The translations under genes and the position numbers were made by a program. 11,021 nucleotides of DNA from Geobacter sp. UBA5608 (GTDB lineage Bacteria > Desulfobacterota > Desulfuromonadia > Geobacterales > Pseudopelobacteraceae): contig DIKW01000081.1 of the NCBI GenBank assembly GCA_002424705.1, positions 20,336 through 31,356 of the forward strand, given 5' to 3'. Position 1 is the first letter of the stretch. The number at the start of each line of letters is the position of its first letter. Shown here in pieces: positions 1 through 5,850 of the stretch. The notes under the pieces are model-generated. The model saw only the letters and a program-made list of their open reading frames with translations, was not told the DNA's origin and ran no database searches.

Positions 1-630
1 GCCGGTCTGCAGGCCCTCAATGTCGGCATCCCCAAGGGCTGGCCCGAGTATGTGCTGCACCAGATGGTAACCGTGATGCGCGGCGGCGAAGAGGTCAAGA
101 TCTCCAAGCGGGCAGGCAGCTACGTCACCCTGCGGGACCTGATCGACGAGGTGGGCCGCGACGCCACTCGCTTCTTCTTCGTGATGCGCAAGCCTGATTC
201 CCAATTGGTGTTCGATATCGACCTGGCCAAGCAGCAGTCGCTGGACAACCCGGTCTACTACATCCAGTACGCCCATGCCCGTATCTGCAGCATCTTCGAG
301 AACGCAGCCGAAAAAGGGCTATCCATCCCGAACGCTGCCGCTGCCGATCTACTGGCCCGGCTGGAAACGCCTGAAGAACTACGGCTGATCAAAACACTGG
401 ACGCCCTGCCGGATGTGGTCGATGAGGCCGCCCGCGATTTCGAACCGCACCGGATCGTCTACTACCTGACCGAACTGGCCGGCCAGTTCCACAGCTACTA
501 CAACAAGACCAAGGTGGTCACCGACGACCGCCAGGTCAGCGAAGCACGTCTCTTCCTGCTGGCGGTCACCCGGCAGGTGTTGCGCAACGCGTTGTCCCTG
601 CTGGGTGTCTCGGCACCGGACAAGATGTAG
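1..630 (+). CDS. argS: Arginyl-tRNA synthetase, C-terminal part (5' end outside window)
   Basis: Class I aminoacyl-tRNA synthetase that charges tRNA-Arg in the cytoplasm. The reading frame is open from base 1, so the gene begins upstream; 209 residues are visible. The class I signature loop appears as KISKR (bases 97-111) followed by [18 protein letters not shown], which is characteristic of ArgS. After it come the [11 protein letters not shown] stretch and the DALR anticodon-binding domain, starting around [13 protein letters not shown] and running to the C-terminus (GVSAPDKM, stop TAG 628-630). The missing part would carry the HIGH motif and the N-terminal additional domain. It ends 7 bp before the SPOR gene, so the two are probably co-transcribed. 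Identification is from recognised motifs and length; I see nothing abnormal. Confidence 0.95.
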   Translation, partial: AGLQALNVGIPKGWPEYVLHQMVTVMRGGEEVKISKRAGSYVTLRDLIDEVGRDATRFFFVMRKPDSQLVFDIDLAKQQSLDNPVYYIQYAHARICSIFENAAEKGLSIPNAAAADLLARLETPEELRLIKTLDALPDVVDEAARDFEPHRIVYYLTELAGQFHSYYNKTKVVTDDRQVSEARLFLLAVTRQVLRNALSLLGVSAPDKM

Positions 631-637
631 GCAGCCC

Positions 638-1408
638 ATGCGGATCGACTACAGCGAACCCCGACAATCCTATACCGTGCCGCCCCCTTCGCGGCATCGG
701 CCCACAAACGGCATCTCCAGCGCCACGCTGATCGTCATCATCGTGTGCAGCGGCCTGCTATTCGGCTCCGGCTTTGGGGTCGGCTGGTACTTCTCACAAC
801 AGGCCGCCAAAAAGGCGTTCCGGGCCGCCATGGAGCAGCAGAGCCTGGAGACCGGCGCCAAGGGCGGCCTGCAGCTCCCGACAACGCCCCCCCCTGACGG
901 TCCAGCGCAGCCGAGCGAGGCGCCAACGCCAGCCCAACCGGGTGCGGCTCCCACCCCAAGCCACCCTGAGCTGCCCTTATCCTTCTTCGACAACCTGCCC
1001 AAGGGCCAGAAAAACACCGTACTGGGCAGCGGCATCAATGAAAAATCGAAGCCCGCAAGCCCGCCTCCAGTAGCGGCGCCTGCAGCACAGACCGCTCCGC
1101 AGCAACCAGTGGAGCCTCAAAAAACCGAGCCAGCACAGACCGCTCCAAAGCCATCAACAAAGCCGGCACCAAAGCCCAGCGGCTATGTTGTCCAGGTGGC
1201 CTCCTACAGCAACCGCAAGGATGCCGACACCCTCAGATCGCGACTGTCGTCCAGAGGCTACGCAGCCAAGGTTTCCGAAACCACCCTGGAGGGCAAGACC
1301 TGGTACCGGGTACGGATCGGCCGCCACCTGGACAAGGAATCTGCCACAACTATCTCCAACCAGCTGATGATGGGGGCCAAGATCGTCCCCGATCAGGATG
1401 AACAATAA
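638..1408 (+). CDS. Membrane-anchored SPOR-domain protein
   Basis: 256-residue protein with a bitopic layout. A short cytoplasmic N-terminus is followed by one hydrophobic segment (about residues 29-52, TLIVIIVCSGLLFGSGF). A long low-complexity Pro/Ala/Thr/Gln linker (about 75-180) leads to a C-terminal SPOR domain (about 181-252) that opens with GYVVQVASYSNRKDADTLRS and includes WYRVRIGR. SPOR domains bind denuded septal peptidoglycan, so a role in division or cell-wall remodelling is inferred; the exact role is unknown. A small conserved-looking block, LPLSFFDNLPKG, lies in the linker near 112-123. I chose ATG 638 over the in-frame GTG at 605 because the GTG lies inside argS and would add 11 residues with no family resemblance. 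No strong Shine-Dalgarno is visible, which fits coupling to argS 7 bp upstream. SPOR is clear; the cellular role is not. Confidence 0.85.
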   Translation: MRIDYSEPRQSYTVPPPSRHRPTNGISSATLIVIIVCSGLLFGSGFGVGWYFSQQAAKKAFRAAMEQQSLETGAKGGLQLPTTPPPDGPAQPSEAPTPAQPGAAPTPSHPELPLSFFDNLPKGQKNTVLGSGINEKSKPASPPPVAAPAAQTAPQQPVEPQKTEPAQTAPKPSTKPAPKPSGYVVQVASYSNRKDADTLRSRLSSRGYAAKVSETTLEGKTWYRVRIGRHLDKESATTISNQLMMGAKIVPDQDEQ

Positions 1409-1414
1409 AAACTG

Positions 1415-1444
1415 TTGACACGCATGAAGCACCCCTGCTATAAG
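1415..1444 (+). promoter_or_regulatory. Promoter of the tRNA-fMet gene
   Basis: A perfect -35 hexamer TTGACA (1415-1420) is separated by 18 bp from a -10 like TATAAG (1439-1444). Transcription would start near 1451, about 9 bases before the mature tRNA, leaving a short 5' leader for RNase P. It begins only 7 bp after the SPOR stop codon, so the tRNA need not rely on read-through from argS. Confidence 0.75.
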
Positions 1445-1459
1445 AGGTATTCCAATTGA

Positions 1460-1586
<127 letters not shown>

Positions 1587-1602
1587 TTCATAAACATAAC
1601 GC

Positions 1603-1631
1603 TTGACGCTATTAACGCTAAACATTATTAT
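1603..1631 (+). promoter_or_regulatory. higBA promoter with repeated ACGCT boxes
   Basis: TTGACG (1603-1608) and TATTAT (1626-1631) with a 17-bp spacer make a good sigma-70 promoter in a markedly AT-rich stretch. Transcription would begin about 7 bases after the -10, at or next to the higB ATG (1638), predicting an almost leaderless mRNA. Three (A/G)ACGCT boxes (1598-1603, 1605-1610, 1614-1619) overlap the -35 and spacer. They are candidate operator half-sites for autorepression by HigA, a habit known for this family but not demonstrated here. Confidence 0.6.
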
Positions 1632-1637
1632 TATTCC

Positions 1638-1919
1638 ATGATCCAGAGCTTCTCAGACAAGGAAACCGCTGCAATCTTTGCCGGCTATCTGGTGCGCCGC
1701 TTGCCTCAGGATATGCAGCAGATAGCCCGTCGTAAGCTCAAACAACTTGATGCGGCCCGGTTGCTGGATGAACTGAAGATACCGCCAGGTAATCGGCTGG
1801 AAGCCCTGAAGGGTGATCGCAAGGGGCAATGGAGCATACGGGTCAACGACCAATGGCGCATCTGCTTTATCTGGAACAATGGCGATGCAGAGGATGTACA
1901 GATAGTGGATTACCACTAG
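1638..1919 (+). CDS. higB: HigB-type toxin (RelE/HigB-family mRNA interferase)
   Basis: 93-residue protein, the usual length for HigB toxins. These are ribosome-dependent endoribonucleases of the RelE superfamily that cleave translated mRNA and arrest growth until neutralised by HigA. Family marks are the N-terminal MIQSFSDKETAAIF and the C-terminal core LKGDRKGQWSIRVNDQWRICFIW (about residues 57-79), ending DVQIVDYH. The Arg/Lys-rich GDRKGQWSIRVN segment is the part normally associated with catalysis and RNA contact. Toxin-first gene order is typical of higBA. The ATG at 1638 matches the usual family N-terminus, yet has no Shine-Dalgarno and sits where transcription is predicted to start. 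The stop TAG overlaps the higA ribosome-binding site. Function is assigned by family resemblance. Confidence 0.9.
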   Translation: MIQSFSDKETAAIFAGYLVRRLPQDMQQIARRKLKQLDAARLLDELKIPPGNRLEALKGDRKGQWSIRVNDQWRICFIWNNGDAEDVQIVDYH

Positions 1920-1930
1920 GAGTAAAGACA

Positions 1931-2308
1931 ATGGCTCTTAAGCGCAACGAACTCAATATGATGGATTTCTCCGATGTTTCGGACGGGACACGGCTTGCGC
2001 CGGTACATCCGGGCGAGGTGCTGTTGCAGGACTTTATGGAACCGCTGGATGTGACACAGTATCGCCTTGCGGTGACCATCAGCGTGCCTCCCCGCCGGAT
2101 CAACGAAATCGTGCATGGCAAGCGCGCGATTACTGCCGATACCGCCCTGCGTTTAGGGCATTTTTTTGGCACTACCCCCGAATTCTGGCTGGCCCTGCAA
2201 GCGTCCTACGACACGGAAACAGCGCGAGCAAAAATCTCGGCAGTACTGGCTTCCATTCCTACCTTTTCGGGACTAAAAAAAGAACGCGAGCAGCGGCTTG
2301 CTGCTTGA
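1931..2308 (+). CDS. higA: HigA-type antitoxin (XRE-family DNA-binding protein)
   Basis: 125-residue antitoxin that should bind and neutralise HigB and repress the operon promoter. The HigA signature VHPGEVLLQDFMEPL lies at about residues 25-39. It is followed by a helix-turn-helix of the XRE type (about 40-85): VTQYRLAVTISVPPRRINEIVHGKRAITADTALRLGHFFGTTPEFWLALQ. I chose ATG 1931 because AGGAG (1918-1922, overlapping the higB stop) lies 8 bases ahead; the longer frame starting at 1829 lies inside higB and adds unrelated sequence. The N-terminus carries about 20 residues more than compact HigA proteins that begin near HPGE, and an internal Met at residue 10 or 11 is an alternative start. It ends 15 bp before the duplicated tRNA fragment. 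Confidence 0.9.
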   Translation: MALKRNELNMMDFSDVSDGTRLAPVHPGEVLLQDFMEPLDVTQYRLAVTISVPPRRINEIVHGKRAITADTALRLGHFFGTTPEFWLALQASYDTETARAKISAVLASIPTFSGLKKEREQRLAA

Positions 2309-2323
2309 CGGTCAGATAATGAG

Positions 2324-2413
2324 CCCGAAGGTCAGAGGTTCACATCCTCTCCCCGCAACCAAAAAAATCAAAGGACGTCCCCAACGGGATGTCCTTTTTT
2401 TTATTACCTGCCC
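2324..2413 (+). repeat. Direct repeat, right copy: displaced tRNA-fMet 3' fragment plus terminator
   Basis: 90-bp copy of 1499-1586. It begins exactly at the 3' anticodon-stem strand, keeps the T arm, acceptor 3' strand and CCA (2359-2361), and continues through the terminator hairpin into ATTACCTGCCC. It has no D arm or 5' acceptor strand, so it cannot be a tRNA. It carries C instead of the nearly invariant A58 in the T loop (base 2343), showing that it is not under tRNA selection. It resembles an attR-type junction, by inference. Confidence 0.9.
2370..2402 (+). terminator. Intrinsic terminator of higBA (right copy of the tRNA terminator)
   Basis: Same 12-bp stem (2370-2381 with 2386-2397) and CAAC loop as at 1545-1575, here with eight T (2395-2402). 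Lying about 60 bp after the higA stop with no other terminator between, it should end the toxin-antitoxin transcript. The operon thus uses a duplicated tRNA terminator. Confidence 0.85.
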
Positions 2414-2415
2414 AC

Positions 2416-2447
2416 AAAAAAGCGGCCCGTCAGTTCGACGGGCCGCT
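2416..2447 (-). terminator. Terminator of the formate dehydrogenase/tungstate operon
   Basis: Perfect 11-bp GC-rich inverted repeat (2421-2431 with 2437-2447, AGCGGCCCGTC and its complement) with a 5-base loop. On the minus strand it is followed by a T run (complement of the A run 2416-2421). It lies 22 bp past the stop codon of the mogA-mobB gene and faces the higBA terminator, separating two convergent transcripts. Confidence 0.88.
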
Positions 2448-2469
2448 CCAGGTTCAGTCTATGGTGGCA

Positions 2470-3489
2470 TTACCGTTTCGGGCCACCCAAAAACCGCTCT
2501 TCCACAAAGTTGGCAACCCCTGCCGGGTCGTTCAGACCCAAGAGCGGCACATCCAGCTGCAACGGCTCATCACTGGCCACCGCCACCAGCGACGGGTCAT
2601 GGTCTTCACCACGGCAGAGCAACGTGCTGCTGCGCTCGGCGCGGTGCACCTCGATCTTGGGCAGACCACTCTTCTTGAACCCTTCGGTCAGCACAATATC
2701 CACATCGCCAAAGTAGGTGGCGATCAGCTCCTCAATCGGCGGCGAGGCGGCATGTTTCTTGACCACGGCCAGTTTTTCAGGGGAAGAGATCAGCATGGTG
2801 TCGGCCCCGGCGGCGGTCAGGCGGTAGCTGTCCTTGCCGGGGTGGTCGATGTCGAAGCGGTGGGCGTCATGTTTGATCACCCCCAGACGCCAGCCGCGCT
2901 GCTTCAGCTCCGTAACGACCTGCTCCAAAAGGGTGGTCTTCCCGGTGCCCGACTTGGCCACAAAGGAGACGGCCGGCAGCGGCAGAACGGCTTGTTTGGC
3001 AGGCAGCGGCACGCAGTCGGAAGGGTCGCCCTGAATCTTGGCCACGCCGTGGGGCACCGCCTCCCAGACCGCCTCCAGACACTCCACAGCCCCCTTGGGG
3101 CTGCCGGGCAGGTTGATGATAAGGCAACTTGAACGGATGCCGGCAACGGCACGGGAGAGCATTGCATTGGGGGTTTTAAGCAGGGAGCGTGAACGCATTA
3201 CCTCCCCTATGCCAGGAATCACCCTGTCCAGTACCTGCAGGGTAGCATCGGGGGTAACATCCCGGGGGGCAACGCCGGTACCGCCGGTGGTCAGGATCAG
3301 ATCGAAGCGGCCGCTGTCGGCCCACTGGGAGAGTGTCGAGACGATGATTGCCGTCTCGTCCGGAATGATCTCGGTCTGGGCGACGCCGTACCCCCGCTGC
3401 GCCAGCCAGTCGGCCAGGGCCGGGGCGCTGGCATCGGCCCGCTCACCACGGGCGCTGCGGTCACTTAAGGTCAAAATGGCAATCTTCAT
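2470..3489 (-). CDS. Fused MogA/MoaB-type and MobB-type molybdenum/tungsten cofactor protein
   Basis: 339-residue two-domain protein. Residues 1 to about 160 form a MogA/MoaB domain, which adenylylates molybdopterin before metal insertion: TLSDRSARGERAD at the N-terminus, TTGGTG (67-72), PRDVTPDAT (75-83) and NLPGSPKG (126-133). Residues about 168-339 form a MobB domain, the GTP-binding adaptor for the guanine dinucleotide cofactor step: P-loop AKSGTGKTT (178-186), IKHDAHRFDIDHPGKDSYRLTAAGAD (205-230) and LTEGFK (267-272). ATG 3489 matches the usual MogA N-terminus; GTG 3495 would add two residues. AAGGAG (complement of 3500-3505) lies 10 bases from the ATG and 4 from the GTG, so spacing does not decide. 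It is last in the operon, 87 bp after tupC. The fusion couples metal insertion and nucleotide addition for the formate dehydrogenase cofactor; metal preference cannot be read from sequence. Confidence 0.9.
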   Translation of the reverse strand: MKIAILTLSDRSARGERADASAPALADWLAQRGYGVAQTEIIPDETAIIVSTLSQWADSGRFDLILTTGGTGVAPRDVTPDATLQVLDRVIPGIGEVMRSRSLLKTPNAMLSRAVAGIRSSCLIINLPGSPKGAVECLEAVWEAVPHGVAKIQGDPSDCVPLPAKQAVLPLPAVSFVAKSGTGKTTLLEQVVTELKQRGWRLGVIKHDAHRFDIDHPGKDSYRLTAAGADTMLISSPEKLAVVKKHAASPPIEELIATYFGDVDIVLTEGFKKSGLPKIEVHRAERSSTLLCRGEDHDPSLVAVASDEPLQLDVPLLGLNDPAGVANFVEERFLGGPKR

Positions 3490-3576
3490 CGACACGGTGC
3501 TCCTTCAGGCAGGTGATTTGCGGCCATTGTGCCAGATAACCGCTGCGCCGTCCAGCGGCCGGACGTCGGGCCGGTA

Positions 3577-4320
3577 TCATGCCTCACTGGCAACCAGTCC
3601 AGGACAGACCACTGCACCGCGCCACTCGCAGCTTGATCCTTCGGGCCGGGCCTGGCGGGGGGCCACCAGCCGTCCCTGTTCAAGCACGATGCGGTCCGCC
3701 CCCAATCGCTCGGCCTGGCCCGCCTCATGACTGGACATGACCACCGTGGTGCCCTGACCCGGTAACGCTGCAACCACCTGTTCCATCAGCAAAGCATGTT
3801 CCTGATCGAGGTTAGCCAGCGGTTCATCCAACAGCAGGAGACGTGGTGCGCAGGCCACAGCCCGCGCCAGGGCTACCCGCCGCGATTCGCCGCCCGACAG
3901 CCTGCGGGCGTCGCGTTGGTCAAAACCGGACAGTTGCACCTGTTCCAGGGCCTGCTTCACCCGCTGCAGTAAAATCGGTCCGTGCTCCCCCCGCAGGCGC
4001 AGACCATAGGCTACGTTATCAAACACCGTACCCTTGATCAGGTAGGGGTTTTGATGCAGCAGCGTCACCTGCTGTCGAGCCTGATGGGCAGCTTTACCCA
4101 GCCGGCTGACCGGCTGACCGTCCAGCAGCAGCTGTCCCTGTTCCGGAGATTCCAAAAATGCCATCAGCTGCAGCAGTGTGCTCTTTCCGGAGCCGTTGTG
4201 GCCGGTCAGCAGGTACAACCTGCCGCTTGCGATGGTCAGATAGTCCAGAGCCAGCGCGATCCGGTCGCCGAACCGCTTTTCAATATCACACAATGTCAGT
4301 AATGGTTGCACCTGCCTCAC
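3577..4320 (-). CDS. tupC: Tungstate ABC transporter, ATP-binding subunit
   Basis: 247-residue ABC ATPase that powers oxyanion import. Visible motifs in order are Walker A GHNGSGKST (40-48), Q-loop Gln90, signature LSGGE (141-145), Walker B LLLLDEP (161-167), the D-loop ANLD and the H-loop His198 in SSHE. After the nucleotide-binding domain is a short Arg/Pro/Cys-containing tail (about 220-247) with no recognised domain. The GTG start overlaps the tupB stop (GTGA, 4317-4320), implying translational coupling; a second GTG at 4311 is a possible alternative start. Tungstate rather than molybdate or phosphate is inferred from the TupA and TupB partners, since the ATPase alone would not distinguish them. 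Confidence 0.88.
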   Translation of the reverse strand: MRQVQPLLTLCDIEKRFGDRIALALDYLTIASGRLYLLTGHNGSGKSTLLQLMAFLESPEQGQLLLDGQPVSRLGKAAHQARQQVTLLHQNPYLIKGTVFDNVAYGLRLRGEHGPILLQRVKQALEQVQLSGFDQRDARRLSGGESRRVALARAVACAPRLLLLDEPLANLDQEHALLMEQVVAALPGQGTTVVMSSHEAGQAERLGADRIVLEQGRLVAPRQARPEGSSCEWRGAVVCPGLVASEA

Positions 4321-5003
4321 CTCTGTTGAAAACTATGCAATACCAGGTTAACCAGCAGGGCCACCGTCATCAGCACCAAGCCCAGTGCCAGGCCAAAACC
4401 GAACTCCCCCTTGCTGGTCTCCAGGGCGATGGCGGTGGTCATGGTGCGGGTGTAATCACGGATGTTACCGCCCAGCATCATCGCCACCCCCACCTCTGAG
4501 ATCACCCGGCCAAAGCCGGCGATCAGGGCAGCCATGATGCCAAAGCGCACCTCCCGCACCAGCAGCAGCATCCCCTGCAGACGGGTCCCGCCCAGGGTGA
4601 GGGCGGTGGGCATGATACGCACATCGGCACCCTGGATGGCGGCCAAGGTATAGTTGGCCACGATCGGGATCGCCAGCAGGGTCTGGCCGATCACCATCGC
4701 CTGGGGGCTAAACAGCAGCCCCAGCTCACCCAGTGGCCCCTGACGGCTGAGCAGTCCATAGACCACCAGCCCCACCACCACCGTCGGCAGCGCCATCAAG
4801 GTGTTCAGCAAGGTCACCAGGCAGCCCCGTAGCGGAAACTGATACAGCCCCACCAGCAGTCCCAGCGGAACCCCCGCCACAGCCGCCAGCAGGATCGACC
4901 AACAGCCCACCCACAGCGTGACCCAGACCGCCGCCAGCACCTCAGGGTCAAGGGATGTCAGCAAGGCGAGCGCCCCGCCCAGTGAATCGCCAATAAAGGC
5001 CAT
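4317..5003 (-). CDS. tupB: Tungstate ABC transporter, permease subunit
   Basis: 228-residue integral membrane permease with about five hydrophobic helices: near 23-55, 62-85, 101-122, 154-175 and 201-224. The binding-protein-dependent permease coupling loop falls around 130-170 (LTLGGTRLQGMLLLVREVRFGIMAALIAGFGRVISEVG). The highly hydrophobic N-terminal half, the LMALPTVVVGLVVYGLLSRQGPLG stretch and MMLGGNIRDYTRTMTTAIALE are typical of TupB permeases. The ATG directly abuts the tupA stop (TAG 5004-5006), and the gene overlaps tupC by 4 bp, so expression of the three is tightly linked. It would form the membrane channel through which periplasmic TupA delivers tungstate. Confidence 0.9.
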   Translation of the reverse strand: MAFIGDSLGGALALLTSLDPEVLAAVWVTLWVGCWSILLAAVAGVPLGLLVGLYQFPLRGCLVTLLNTLMALPTVVVGLVVYGLLSRQGPLGELGLLFSPQAMVIGQTLLAIPIVANYTLAAIQGADVRIMPTALTLGGTRLQGMLLLVREVRFGIMAALIAGFGRVISEVGVAMMLGGNIRDYTRTMTTAIALETSKGEFGFGLALGLVLMTVALLVNLVLHSFQQR

Positions 5004-5825
5004 CTAGCGCTTCGCCTTGCCGTAGATGAAGAAGACCGGATCGCCATGCACCTTGAAACCGGCGATCAGCCGCTGGCCTTCAGGGCCGGCGATGAACTCG
5101 ATAAAGCGCAGGGCCAGCTGGTAGTTGACGTGGGGATGACGTTTGGGGTTGACCGCAATCACGCCGTAGGGATTGAAGAGCCCTTGCTGGCCTTCAAACA
5201 CGATGGCCAGATCACTCTTAGCGTGACGGTAGGCGTTGTAGGTGCCACGGTCGGCCAGGGTGTAACCGCGACGCTCGGTGGCCATGGTGATTACCTCGCC
5301 CATCCCCTGGCCCGACTCAATATACCAGCCGCCGCCGGGCTTGACGCCGGCCGCCTTCCAGAGCTCTTTTTCCTTCTGGTGGCTGCCGGACTCGTCGCCC
5401 CGCGAGACGAACACGGCCTTGGCAGCACTGATCCGCTTCAGGGCCTCGGCAGCGGTCCTGGCACCTTTCACCCCGGCCGGGTCTTTCGCCGGGCCGATGA
5501 TGATGAAGTCGTTGTACATCACGTCGCGGCGGCCAACACCGTGGCCGGCCGCCACAAAGGCATCCTCCAGGCCACGGGCGTGCACCAGGGTCAGGTCCAC
5601 ATCGCCGGCCTCGGCTAGTTTAAGCGCCTTGCCGGTACCCACCGCAATCAGATCCACCTTGCAGTTATGCTTCTTTTCGAACACCGGCAGCAGCGCCTTC
5701 AAGAGCCCTGAATTCTCAGTGGAGGTGGTGGTGGAAAGCCGCAGCCGCTCGGCAGCCAGGGGCTGTTCGACCAGCATCAATGAAATGACGCCGATACAGC
5801 CTGCAACAACCAATTGTTTCAACAT
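5004..5825 (-). CDS. tupA: Tungstate ABC transporter, periplasmic substrate-binding protein
   Basis: 273-residue exported binding protein. A signal peptide covers residues 1-25 (hydrophobic VVAGCIGVISLML, probable cleavage after PLAA). The mature protein opens with RLRLSTTTSTENSGLL. The TTTST motif (32-36) and the VGTGKAL (62-68), SRGDESGSH (141-149) and DRGT (192-195) stretches are those expected of TupA-type oxyanion binders, rather than ModA. TupA proteins are known to bind tungstate far more tightly than molybdate, and this preference is inferred here. ATG 5825 is fixed by AAGGAG (complement of 5832-5837) 6 bases upstream and by the signal peptide; the longer frame up to 5993 runs back into fdhD. 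It lies 25 bp after fdhD and abuts tupB. Confidence 0.92.
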   Translation of the reverse strand: MLKQLVVAGCIGVISLMLVEQPLAAERLRLSTTTSTENSGLLKALLPVFEKKHNCKVDLIAVGTGKALKLAEAGDVDLTLVHARGLEDAFVAAGHGVGRRDVMYNDFIIIGPAKDPAGVKGARTAAEALKRISAAKAVFVSRGDESGSHQKEKELWKAAGVKPGGGWYIESGQGMGEVITMATERRGYTLADRGTYNAYRHAKSDLAIVFEGQQGLFNPYGVIAVNPKRHPHVNYQLALRFIEFIAGPEGQRLIAGFKVHGDPVFFIYGKAKR

Positions 5826-5850
5826 GACCTGCTCCTTACAGCATTGGCCG

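Noticed and set aside
871..1180. Pro/Ala/Gln-rich stretch as a DNA repeat or CRISPR-like array
   Set aside because: It encodes the low-complexity linker of the SPOR protein; there are no regularly spaced identical units.
1829..2308. Longer start for the antitoxin gene at 1829
   Set aside because: The extra N-terminal part is read out of frame through higB and has no family resemblance, whereas ATG 1931 has AGGAG 8 bases upstream.
2324..2361. Possible second tRNA-fMet gene
   Set aside because: Only the 3' half is present. There is no D arm or 5' acceptor strand upstream, the preceding bases belong to higA and its short spacer, and A58 is changed to C.
3490..3576. Possible Moco/Tuco riboswitch or attenuator between tupC and mogA-mobB
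   Set aside because: The 87-bp gap has one small hairpin (3549-3553 with 3561-3565) without a T run and is too short and simple to match the Moco RNA motif.
3577..5825. Transporter as molybdate (ModABC) or phosphate (PstABC) system
   Set aside because: The binding protein has the TTTST, VGTGKAL and DRGT features of TupA and the permease is TupB-like. Substrate is still an inference, because sequence alone cannot measure affinity.
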